A DNA stretch of 64,000 bases. Origin: JANQEU01 sp965601455. Its GTDB lineage: Bacteria > Bacteroidota > Bacteroidia > Cytophagales > Cyclobacteriaceae. Positions 17,626 to 26,384 of the stretch are shown here, one piece after another (within the stretch, counting starts at the first letter, position 1; every line of letters starts with the position of its first letter). The notes beneath the pieces are model-generated. The model saw only the letters and a program-made list of their open reading frames with translations, was not told the DNA's origin and did no database searches. The stretch covers positions 3,286,001 through 3,350,000 of the forward strand of contig OZ271831.1 in the NCBI GenBank assembly GCA_965601455.1, in the 5' to 3' direction. A program made the position numbers and the translations under genes.

Positions 17626-18879
17626 CTAGCTCTTAAGAAGTCTAGGAATAGTCAACCCTTGAACTAATATGGAAAATACAACGCAGCAATAGGTGGTGAA
17701 TAATATTGTATTTTTAATATGCTCTGGAATCCATTCAAAATCAGAAAGCGACAAAGCTAAGGCCACAGAGATACCGCCTCTTAATCCACCCCATGTCAAT
17801 ATCTGAATGGTCTTCGGCTCGAAGGTTCTAAAAAATGACATTGCAGTTATAGGCACTGACACTCCAATAAATCGGGAGAATAGAACAATTATAATCCCAA
17901 CACTACCGATTAAAATCATATCCACCGAGAATGTCTTAGCGATCACCAACATCTCCAATCCAATGAGAATGAACAATATGGCATTCAATGCCTCATCCAG
18001 TAGATGCCAGAACTTGAAAACATACTCTCCCGTGGCGTTAGCTAAATTCTCATCACGTCCTTCGTTACCGATGAAAAGCCCCATAACCACCATTGCCAGT
18101 GGTGCTGAAACATGTATGAGTTCTGCAATTCGCCCTCCGACCATAACCAGTGTAAGAGTCACCAATACCTCTAGCTCAACATGGTCATTGTCTATGAAGT
18201 CTAATATCTTGAATCCAAGGAATCCGAAAATGGCTCCCATAAGCAGTCCGCCGATTACTTCCTGACCGAACAGCAAACCAACTTCAGCCATATCGAAGGA
18301 ATCCATTCCTTTTTTCGCAACACCAAGAACGGTGAGGAAAATGACAACACCCACTCCGTCATTAAACAATGACTCACCTGCAATCTTGATTTCCAGATTC
18401 TTAGATAGATTGAATTTCTTTACAAGTGCCAATACTGCAATTGGATCTGTTGGTGATATTAGAGCACCAAACAAGAGGCAATAGATGTAATCGATTGGCT
18501 CGGTAATCAGTGGGAAAATATAGTAGACGAGTGTACCCACTAAGAAAGTGGACATCATTGTTCCAATTGCAGCCAAAATCAGAATTGGAACGCGCTCTTC
18601 CAACATCTTCTTTAGGTCCATTGAGAGTGCGCCCGCAAACAGCAAAAAGTTAAGCATCACATTCAGGAGAACCTCCTGAAAATCAAACTCTTCGATAATA
18701 TGTTCGGCTCCTCCCGTAACAGCTGGGAAAATCGCACCCAGCAATAGGATAAAAACAGACATCATTAACGCGATGGCCATTAGTCCAATTGTGGAAGGCA
18801 GTTTGAGAACCGTGATGTTGATCAAGGTAAAAACTGCAGCCAGGAATATCAATAAGGTGATTAGGTCAAGAATACTCAT
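17626..18879 (-). CDS. Cation:proton antiporter (CPA1/NhaP type)
   Basis: A 417-residue inner-membrane antiporter with about 12 helices, exchanging Na+ (or K+) for H+. The hallmark segments are GALISPTDPIAVLALVKKF and GESLFNDGVGVVIF, the latter holding the Asn-Asp pair of electroneutral CPA1 exchangers. A late GLRGGISVALALSLS motif is also family-typical. There is no long cytosolic C-terminal domain, so it is a core-only exchanger. It probably shares an operon with the downstream GPP34-family gene. Together with the nearby K+ channel it points to local ion homeostasis functions. Confidence 0.93.
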   Translation of the reverse strand: MSILDLITLLIFLAAVFTLINITVLKLPSTIGLMAIALMMSVFILLLGAIFPAVTGGAEHIIEEFDFQEVLLNVMLNFLLFAGALSMDLKKMLEERVPILILAAIGTMMSTFLVGTLVYYIFPLITEPIDYIYCLLFGALISPTDPIAVLALVKKFNLSKNLEIKIAGESLFNDGVGVVIFLTVLGVAKKGMDSFDMAEVGLLFGQEVIGGLLMGAIFGFLGFKILDFIDNDHVELEVLVTLTLVMVGGRIAELIHVSAPLAMVVMGLFIGNEGRDENLANATGEYVFKFWHLLDEALNAILFILIGLEMLVIAKTFSVDMILIGSVGIIIVLFSRFIGVSVPITAMSFFRTFEPKTIQILTWGGLRGGISVALALSLSDFEWIPEHIKNTILFTTYCCVVFSILVQGLTIPRLLKS

Positions 18880-19001
18880 TGGTGAATACTAGATATTTCT
18901 CGTTGTTGGGCTGAGCAAAATAAAAATAAAACTGATACAAAAAAAATAGTGGGTGAATTATCTTATTGAGGCTTATTTTAGAGGTCTACTACATCAAATT
19001 A

Positions 19002-20324
19002 ATGGGATTCGGTTCGAGTAATTCTTTTCACGTCGGATGTTTACGGGTACACATCCTTATTTTAGGTCTTGCCTGCTGCATCTCTTGTTCGTCCGTGAAG
19101 CAATTAGCCGTTGGCAGAGACCTTAACCGGATGATTGAAAACTCGTCGGTTTTCAAACAGTATTTATTCGGTTTTACATTGTATGACTTGGAAACAGAGA
19201 CGTATGTAAACGAGGTAAACTCAGACCTTTATTTTACACCAGCATCGAATATCAAGGTTTTAACCCTTGCTGCATGTCTTAACGGCAAAAGTGACAGAAT
19301 ACCGTCCTTTCTCACTGCTGATTTTGATGGCAAAAAGGTGATCCGACCATTAGGTGATCCAACCTTCCTACATCCTGAATTCAGTGATCAGAGAGCGTGG
19401 AAAGAACTAGCAAAAATTAACTCTGATACTATTTATTACGACATATCCCTAAATACGGTAGATCATTATGCTCCCGGATGGGCTTGGAGTGATTATTGGT
19501 ATGACTACCAGCCGCAAAGAAATAGCCTTCCAATGTACGGAAATGTACTCACCGCCTCTGTTAGCCCTTCTAGTACTCAAATTACTCCCTCATTTTTCAG
19601 ACCTTATGTCAACAGCAACTCAAAAAGTAATTTTAGAGAGCAGAATGCTAACATCTTTCACCTGGCTCCAAAGACTGATGGGGATACATCGGTCGTCCGA
19701 ATCCCCTTCATAACTAATCTGGAGCTCGAAACTCGCTTACTGGGTGACACCTTAAACAAAGTAGTAATTCCAATAAGTATTAATAAAAAGTTACCCTGGG
19801 ATACCGTACGCAATGGAAATATGTTTCATGCACTTTCCATTATGATGCAGATAAGTGACAACTTTTTAGCTGAGCAATTATTAATCAATCGCCGGTTGAC
19901 AATGGGTATTTCAAGTGAGGTTGAATTTTTTAATGAGCTGCAGAATACGGTATTTGAAGGATTAACCAAACCGCTTATATGGGTTGATGGATCGGGTCTC
20001 TCAAGGTATAACATGGTTACGCCAAGAAGTATGGTTGAAGTGCTTGAAAAGATTTATTACCAACTCACCTGGGAGGAAATCACTACTATTTTCGCCACTG
20101 GTGGCATAAATGGTACGATAAAGAACTGGTACAATGGAGATGAACCCTATATTTTCGCTAAAACGGGAACACTACGGCATAATCACAACCTAAGTGGTTT
20201 TATAAGGACCAAATCAGGTAAGTTTTTGATATTTAGTATGATGAACAATCATCATCCCATGCGAAATGCCGAAGTGAAAGCAGAGATGCAAAGAGTTCTT
20301 GAATCAATTCGAGACAACTACTGA
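19002..20324 (+). CDS. dacB: D-alanyl-D-alanine carboxypeptidase, PBP4/DacB type (S13), lipoprotein
   Basis: About 440 residues. A penicillin-binding peptidase that trims or opens peptidoglycan cross-links. The three active-site motifs are present: SxxK in TPASNIKVLTLAA, SxN in ISDNFLAEQLL, and KTG in AKTGTLRHN; GSGLSRYNMVTPRSM is the usual segment between the last two. The N-terminus has a hydrophobic signal and a Cys-rich lipobox (ACCISC), suggesting lipid anchoring instead of free secretion. I chose the ATG at 19002; a TTG at 18966 would add 12 residues. The tail overlaps the convergent TolC gene by 7 bases. Confidence 0.9.
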   Translation: MGFGSSNSFHVGCLRVHILILGLACCISCSSVKQLAVGRDLNRMIENSSVFKQYLFGFTLYDLETETYVNEVNSDLYFTPASNIKVLTLAACLNGKSDRIPSFLTADFDGKKVIRPLGDPTFLHPEFSDQRAWKELAKINSDTIYYDISLNTVDHYAPGWAWSDYWYDYQPQRNSLPMYGNVLTASVSPSSTQITPSFFRPYVNSNSKSNFREQNANIFHLAPKTDGDTSVVRIPFITNLELETRLLGDTLNKVVIPISINKKLPWDTVRNGNMFHALSIMMQISDNFLAEQLLINRRLTMGISSEVEFFNELQNTVFEGLTKPLIWVDGSGLSRYNMVTPRSMVEVLEKIYYQLTWEEITTIFATGGINGTIKNWYNGDEPYIFAKTGTLRHNHNLSGFIRTKSGKFLIFSMMNNHHPMRNAEVKAEMQRVLESIRDNY

Positions 20325-21664
20325 TTGTAGTCTTCAACCAAGCCACCAGTTAATCGCATTAAAGCAATATGAGACTCCAATAGACTGTATTTGGCCTGTT
20401 GCTTTAGAATTGCAGAACTTAAATAATTGTTCTGAACGATACGAAAATCAAAACTATTAATTGATCCGTTATCATACCGATCCTGTGCTAGGTCCAGGTT
20501 TATAGCAGCAACCTCTTCTCTTCTCTCATTAATCTCATATATCTGTCGGCGTATGTTGTATTCGTCCAGATTCTGTCGAAGGTCTCTATCCAATGATTGA
20601 CTAAGTCTTTCTACCCGAAGATTGCCAATATCTTCCTGAACAACTGCATTCCTAATCGCTCTGTTGATTCTTCCTCCGTCGAAGAGAGTGAATGAAAGGG
20701 TTAATCCAGCCGTGTAATTCCCGGTAAGAGAGTTTAACGGATCTGGTGGACCTTGTTCATTTCCAGGAAAAGTTGCGTTGCTTAGATCTACCCTACTCCA
20801 GTTTCTCGAGGCCCCTAAATTTAGTCCTACGGTCGGGTATCTGGATGCTTTGGCAATTCCCACACCAGTATTTAGAATTGACTGGGTAATGTATTGCTTC
20901 TGAAGATCAACATTACTTTCAAAAAGTTTCTGCCTAAGATCAGTGTAATTATACAGAGGGGTTTCAACCGAAAGATCGTCAGTAAGGATATACTGGGTAT
21001 CAGCATCGTCTTCAGCGAGAAGGAAATTCAGATTTCTGAGTGCATTTCTAGTCACGATCTGCTGATTAATGTAGTTAATTGAGTCAGTCAGAAAATTGTT
21101 TTCTTCAATGTATATATCTGTACTTGAAGCACCTCCGAGCTCCGAACGAACACGTACTAATTCCATTTGATCCCTTGACAAAATCATCTGCCGTTCGAGT
21201 TCTTGAAGCTGTTGATATTGCAACACAACATTGTAATACCCCAAAATGATTGCTTGTATAGTATTGGCAATAATTATCGAGGCGTTACCTTCAGACTCTG
21301 CCTGTAATTGCTCAAATCGTCTTTTATTCATGGAAATAGCAAATCCATTAAATAGAGTCCAATTGAGATTTACCGCAGGATTGATGCTGTTATTGATGAT
21401 CTGGTCTTCCAACTGAAAGGGCCCGGCAACCTCAACATTATCCGTTATGCTGTTATTCTGATTTACATTGAAAGTTATGGTTGGGTATCTGCCAGCCTCA
21501 CCCCAATTGTTATTGTTTTGGGCAACAAGAACATTCTTCCTTTCAATTTCAATATCGAAGTTCCTCTCCAGTCCAATCGCTACGGCATTGGATAGGCTCA
21601 GACTTTCCTGCGCGGAAACCGCTATAACCCCTACTAGAAATAAGGAAGACAATAAGTATTTCAT
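20318..21664 (-). CDS. TolC-family outer-membrane efflux protein
   Basis: About 448 residues with a Sec signal peptide (LLSSLFLVGVIAVSAQ). The mature part has the two long helical repeats of TolC channels, each opening with a strand such as LNLNWTLFNGFAISMNKRR and LTLSFTLFDGGRINRAIRN, the doubled LF-G signature. It forms the outer-membrane duct of the adjacent RND pump; it is the third gene of the adaptor-RND-TolC operon, 24 bases after the RND stop. I chose the second Met (21664), two residues into the open frame. Exported substrate unknown. Confidence 0.93.
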   Translation of the reverse strand: MKYLLSSLFLVGVIAVSAQESLSLSNAVAIGLERNFDIEIERKNVLVAQNNNNWGEAGRYPTITFNVNQNNSITDNVEVAGPFQLEDQIINNSINPAVNLNWTLFNGFAISMNKRRFEQLQAESEGNASIIIANTIQAIILGYYNVVLQYQQLQELERQMILSRDQMELVRVRSELGGASSTDIYIEENNFLTDSINYINQQIVTRNALRNLNFLLAEDDADTQYILTDDLSVETPLYNYTDLRQKLFESNVDLQKQYITQSILNTGVGIAKASRYPTVGLNLGASRNWSRVDLSNATFPGNEQGPPDPLNSLTGNYTAGLTLSFTLFDGGRINRAIRNAVVQEDIGNLRVERLSQSLDRDLRQNLDEYNIRRQIYEINERREEVAAINLDLAQDRYDNGSINSFDFRIVQNNYLSSAILKQQAKYSLLESHIALMRLTGGLVEDYNQ

Positions 21665-21688
21665 AATCAATGTAATCTTTTAGTGACT

Positions 21689-24600
21689 TTAGGCTGATTC
21701 TTTGTATTCTTCCAGGCGTCTTTCATCAATTAGCACCCGCTCCACATCTTCCCTCGTTGGTTTTTCTCCGGTCCACAACCACTTCATGTACCTGCGGAAA
21801 TCGTTGAAAATGAGTATTAAAACAGGAAAAAACAGTAGAATTATGAGTGTTCCAAACAGAACACCGTACGCTACTGAAATCGCCATGGGAATTAACGCTT
21901 GTGCCTGAAAACTAGTTTCCTTTATTAATGGATAAAGCCCTAAGACAGTTGTTAATGAGGTCAATAGAATGGGTCGAAATCTAGCCAGACCGGCGTTATA
22001 GGCCGCTTCTTTCACTGACATCCCTTGTTTCACTAGTGAATTGTATTTTGCAAGAAAAACAACGGCGTCGTTAATAATTACACCCATCAAAGCGATCATT
22101 CCCCAAAGGCTCAGCATTGAAACTGGTTTAGGTATGTCACTCACCCATGTTTCTATTCCATGCCCAAGAATTCCAGAAAACCAACCTAAGGGAACCATTA
22201 GAATGATCATCAAAGCCTGATAAAATGATCGGAAGTTCACCATGAGTATGAAGAAAATAATCAAGAAAGAACCAATGAAGAATAGCGACATTTCACCTGC
22301 TGCTCTATTACGCTCCTGTGATTGTCCCCCGTAATCAATTCGTACGGTTGGAAACGTCGCGAGGAGCTCAGGGATAATTTCGTTTTCCACTTTCTGTAAA
22401 ATGGAATTGACATCTCCAAACGGATCAACCATATCAGCCTCTACCGAAACCGCTTTGGATGCGTCATAATGCTTAATGCCCGAAATACCGCGATCAATTT
22501 TATAATCTGCTAATTGCATCAAGGGGTATTCCTTTTCACCACTTTTGATTTTTACATCCTCTAACTGGTCGATGCTTTTTCGATCTTCCCTTGGATATCG
22601 GACCCAAACTCTTAATTCATCATTTCCTTTCATGAATCGTTGAACTTCCTCTCCGAAAAATCCTTGTCTCAATTGACGAGTGATGTCATCATGAGAGAAT
22701 CCCAGGAAATAAGCTTGTGCCAGCAGATCCAATTGAACTTCTCTATTACCGATAGGAACGTCATCCTGAACTTCCTTGAGATCAGGAAGTTCTTCCAACT
22801 TATCTTTCAAGAACTCCTTGGCCGCACGTAAATCCTGGTCATTCTTACCCAATAAGCGCACTGAAACGGGCTTTCCCCATCGGCTAGCTCCACCAACCTG
22901 GAATTTTTCTGCTTCATCCATAGATCCAATTTTTTCCCGGAGGCGATTAATCAGGTCATACTGATTAATATCGTAGTCGTCGAGCTCATCGTGAAAAGCA
23001 TTGACCATACCTGTATGAGATCCTTGCTCAAACGAACTGAAACCTACCATCATAAAAGCATTGGTGAAGATCTCGTTCTCAGTATTTAGCTCTTCTTTCA
23101 ACTCTTCATTAAGCTCCCAAACTGCCTTATCAAACTGTTTGAGATAGCCTTCTACTTTTTGTTCTCTTTCACCGGGCTTAAAGGCAACAGCAATCTCTAC
23201 ACTGTTAAATGCGAATGGAGGAAACAAGGTGGATGGGATCATCCCTCCTTGTAGCAATCCGACGACGATTAGTACAAACCCAATAATCATTGCAGTCGAA
23301 ACTGTTCGATACTTCATCGATATGCTCAACACCGGACCGTAAACCCTCTCTCTCAAAAATTCAATGACACCGTTAAGCGATTTCCTGATTTTATAGCTCC
23401 TTGTATCTTCTTTTTTTATTTTCAGAACTGACTTACTGGCAAGGTGCGCCGGTAGGACAAAGAACGCTTCAAGCAAAGAGAAGCCCAGGCTAAAAATTAC
23501 CACAATAGCCATATCCTTGAGAAACTCAAATCCGCCAGTAAGAAATAAAAGTGGTGAAAAAGCCACCATTGTGGTGAGAATCGATGTGAAAACCGCAGGA
23601 ATTACTTCAATAGTACCAAAAACCGCGGCTTTGATAGCATTTCCATGTTTTTCGAAGTGAGAATAAATGTTTTCAGCGATTACAATCCCATCATCAACCA
23701 GAATTCCAATTACCAGTATCATCCCGAATAGAGAAACCATATTGATCGTTAGTCCGACAAACGACCCGAGGATAAACATTCCAAGAAAGGATGAGGGAAT
23801 TCCCCAAGCTACCCAGAAAGAAAGTCTGAGACTCAGAAATAAACCCAGAGATGCTAAAACAAGAATCAGGCCCATCATGCCATTCGTTGTCAACATATCT
23901 AACCGTTGACTTAGAATAGACATAAAATCCCAAGACATGTGTAAATCCACAGCACTCTCTCTTTCCTCGTATTCATCTACGTATTTATTGACTACTTCTG
24001 AAATTTGCTCAAGATCCTCGGTTTCCAGACGTCTAACTTCAAGGAAGATGGCCCTTTTCCCATTGAAGTAAGACCGGTAGGGTTGGTCCGCAAATTGTTC
24101 CTTTATAGTGGCCACATCCCGAAGCAGTAGCTTGGATCCATCTGGATTAGATCGTAACACAATTTCTGCAATCTGATCGGCGTCGGTTTCCTTGGCACGG
24201 GACCTTATTAGAATTTCTTCATCACTCGTTTTCACCGAACCGGCTGCAATATCCCGATTGTTCAGCCGTACAGCATTTGCCAGGTCATTGAACGTGAGGT
24301 TGTATCTTCGGAGCACATGCTCAGGAACTTCAATGGAAATCTCTAATGGAGGAAATCCCGATACATCAATTTGAGAAATGACTCCGGTTGCCAGCAAGTC
24401 ATCTTCAATGTCCTCTGCATAAGATTTGAGGGTCTTTAAATCAACATCTCCTGTAACAGCAAGCCATTGAGCGGTCGTCCGATTTCGAACCTTAAAAATG
24501 ATCGGCTTTTCCGCACCTGCGGGAAAGGAAGAGATTCCATCAACGGCATTCTTGATCTCAGTATACACCTCATCTATATCATAGTCATCCAGTTTTTTAA

Positions 24601-24880
24601 CTCGAATTGTGGATGAATTCTCAGATGATGTACTATTGATCTCGTCTATACCAGCAATAGCCTTCAAGGCCTCCTCGATCCTGGTTGTAACTCCATCTTC
24701 CATTTCCTCTGGAGAAGCACCGGGGTAGGCTACTGTAATGTTGATAAATCGATCTGGAGTGGTAGGGAAAAAGGACTTCTTTGTATTAAGAAAACTAACA
24801 ACCCCTCCGACAATGGTTAAAGCGATAAGTATGTTTGCCAGTATCGGATACTTGACAAAATATTCTACAATTCCTCTCAT
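21689..24880 (-). CDS. RND-family efflux transporter, inner-membrane pump
   Basis: A 1063-residue AcrB-like pump with 12 membrane helices and two large periplasmic loops, driven by proton influx. The start VEYFVKYPILANILIAL is a standard TM1. TM4 holds the proton-relay pair ILVDDGIVIAENI, both Asp intact, and TM10 has NDAVVFLAKYN with the Lys. I chose the ATG at 24880 because the open frame upstream (20 residues, rich in His and Asn) overlaps the adaptor gene and lacks homology. The short interhelical loops and the divergent sequence suggest the Bacteroidota HAE branch. Substrate not known. Confidence 0.95.
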   Translation of the reverse strand: MRGIVEYFVKYPILANILIALTIVGGVVSFLNTKKSFFPTTPDRFINITVAYPGASPEEMEDGVTTRIEEALKAIAGIDEINSTSSENSSTIRVKKLDDYDIDEVYTEIKNAVDGISSFPAGAEKPIIFKVRNRTTAQWLAVTGDVDLKTLKSYAEDIEDDLLATGVISQIDVSGFPPLEISIEVPEHVLRRYNLTFNDLANAVRLNNRDIAAGSVKTSDEEILIRSRAKETDADQIAEIVLRSNPDGSKLLLRDVATIKEQFADQPYRSYFNGKRAIFLEVRRLETEDLEQISEVVNKYVDEYEERESAVDLHMSWDFMSILSQRLDMLTTNGMMGLILVLASLGLFLSLRLSFWVAWGIPSSFLGMFILGSFVGLTINMVSLFGMILVIGILVDDGIVIAENIYSHFEKHGNAIKAAVFGTIEVIPAVFTSILTTMVAFSPLLFLTGGFEFLKDMAIVVIFSLGFSLLEAFFVLPAHLASKSVLKIKKEDTRSYKIRKSLNGVIEFLRERVYGPVLSISMKYRTVSTAMIIGFVLIVVGLLQGGMIPSTLFPPFAFNSVEIAVAFKPGEREQKVEGYLKQFDKAVWELNEELKEELNTENEIFTNAFMMVGFSSFEQGSHTGMVNAFHDELDDYDINQYDLINRLREKIGSMDEAEKFQVGGASRWGKPVSVRLLGKNDQDLRAAKEFLKDKLEELPDLKEVQDDVPIGNREVQLDLLAQAYFLGFSHDDITRQLRQGFFGEEVQRFMKGNDELRVWVRYPREDRKSIDQLEDVKIKSGEKEYPLMQLADYKIDRGISGIKHYDASKAVSVEADMVDPFGDVNSILQKVENEIIPELLATFPTVRIDYGGQSQERNRAAGEMSLFFIGSFLIIFFILMVNFRSFYQALMIILMVPLGWFSGILGHGIETWVSDIPKPVSMLSLWGMIALMGVIINDAVVFLAKYNSLVKQGMSVKEAAYNAGLARFRPILLTSLTTVLGLYPLIKETSFQAQALIPMAISVAYGVLFGTLIILLFFPVLILIFNDFRRYMKWLWTGEKPTREDVERVLIDERRLEEYKESA

Positions 24881-24890
24881 GTGTTGGTGA

Positions 24891-26093
24891 TTATTTGCTT
24901 CCGAGTGGTTCAGCACTAGCTCCTGCCAGGTTGCCGTCACCAGAGGTCTTAGTTTCTAAATCAATATCTCTTTCAGATGCTTTGAACGCTTTCATATTGT
25001 TATACGCGTTTAGCAGTGGCTCTACAACCACGTCCGTTCCGGCAACAAGACCACCAAAAACAGCAGTTTCTTCGTTTAGTCGGAAGATGTCAATTTGCTT
25101 CTTTAGTAGAAAAGAATCCTCAAGAACAAAAACTTCGTTCCCGTTATAGATTGCATTCCTTGGCAAAATCATTCCATCTTTCACTGTCCTTGCAGGAATG
25201 ACAGCCTGCAAAAACTGTCCATCGTATATTTTACTGCCACGTGGGTCTATGGATACAAAAACGTCAACTGATTGTGTGTTTTGATTCACAAAATCACTGA
25301 TTCTGGAAATCACTCCATTCCAGATTTGTTGAGTCTCATCAGAAAAAATCTCTACTCTAGCTTGCTCCTGAATCCATGGAATGTCCCTGGTTTCAACAGA
25401 TACTTTGAGCTCGTAAGCTTGTGATCTGATTATTTGCCCGATCGAAACACCTGGATTCATGAAAGCTCCTGATTGAAAGTTGATCATCGAAATACTGCCA
25501 TCCCATGGAGCATAATATTTGTACTTGCTCAACCTTTCCTCCGCACTCTTTATGGCATAGTATAAAGAGAAAATACCTTCAGTGGCAATGAAAGTTTTTT
25601 CTTTGTCTGTTTTTACTTCTGGAAGATTTGGTAATGATTCTTCAATGTCTATTCTGGAGAAATAACGATTCCAGGTTTCATAGCTTTCAGCGTAGTCCAA
25701 TTTGAGGTCTGGTAAGATCGCAGCAAGGTCTTTCAGGAAGTTACTCTTCTGAGAATTGAGATTTAATCTTGCTTCTTTGTCGTCAATGTAAAAGAGTAAA
25801 GTACCTTTTTTAAAGTTTATACCCTCTTTTAGCAACACCTGTCCGGAGTACATTCTACCGGACACTTCCGATAGTAAGTCCAATGATTCAGCACTTTGAA
25901 CTCGGCCATAAGCAATCACTTCCGTCTGGATATCCTGATATTTAACCTCTTGAGTTTGAACGTATTTTTTTGCCTCGATTTTCGGTTCCTCTTTAGGAGG
26001 TTCCTTCTGGCTGGCAAGAAATTGGCTGATCCCTACTGATCCACCCAAAACTGCCACGGTAACACCTAAAATGATGTACTGACGCGTCTTCAT
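24891..26093 (-). CDS. RND efflux periplasmic adaptor (membrane fusion protein)
   Basis: A 400-residue adaptor linking the RND pump to TolC. One N-terminal helix (YIILGVTVAVLGGSVGISQF) anchors it. Then come a barrel-sandwich lipoyl half (VIAYGRVQSAESLDLLSEVSGRM), a helical hairpin, the second lipoyl half (YYAPWDGSISMINFQSGAFMNPG) and a beta-barrel domain. It is the first gene of the three-gene operon, with 10 bases to the RND start. Upstream, 291 bases separate it from the divergent Asp-box gene; I found no convincing promoter element there. Confidence 0.92.
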   Translation of the reverse strand: MKTRQYIILGVTVAVLGGSVGISQFLASQKEPPKEEPKIEAKKYVQTQEVKYQDIQTEVIAYGRVQSAESLDLLSEVSGRMYSGQVLLKEGINFKKGTLLFYIDDKEARLNLNSQKSNFLKDLAAILPDLKLDYAESYETWNRYFSRIDIEESLPNLPEVKTDKEKTFIATEGIFSLYYAIKSAEERLSKYKYYAPWDGSISMINFQSGAFMNPGVSIGQIIRSQAYELKVSVETRDIPWIQEQARVEIFSDETQQIWNGVISRISDFVNQNTQSVDVFVSIDPRGSKIYDGQFLQAVIPARTVKDGMILPRNAIYNGNEVFVLEDSFLLKKQIDIFRLNEETAVFGGLVAGTDVVVEPLLNAYNNMKAFKASERDIDLETKTSGDGNLAGASAEPLGSK

Positions 26094-26384
26094 AAGTTAG
26101 TCCTGTTAGTTCGTCCAAATCACTTGCGTGATAAAGACATTGAGTTTGATAGTACCGACGAGAAAAAATCTCTTTTGTTACATTAATGGGCATTAAATTA
26201 TGCGATAACCTAAACAGTTTCAGTCTAAAAGAAGTCACTTTCAAAATCAGTTTCACCAGACGCTTACCAGTGTGAATTGACAGCTACAACCTTTGATCCA
26301 TTCAATCAACCGCTACCAAAAGATCCAGATTTGAATTAGTCAATTTTGGATTAAATTCCGCACCATCTTATAAAAACCTAAAAA

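Noticed and set aside
17807..18265. 152-residue open frame on the plus strand
   Set aside because: Antisense of the Na+/H+ antiporter; low-complexity product mirrors hydrophobic codons of the real gene.
24881..24940. Upstream extension of the first RND pump
   Set aside because: Twenty residues without homology that overlap the adaptor gene; the Met before VEYFVKYPI is the usual RND start.
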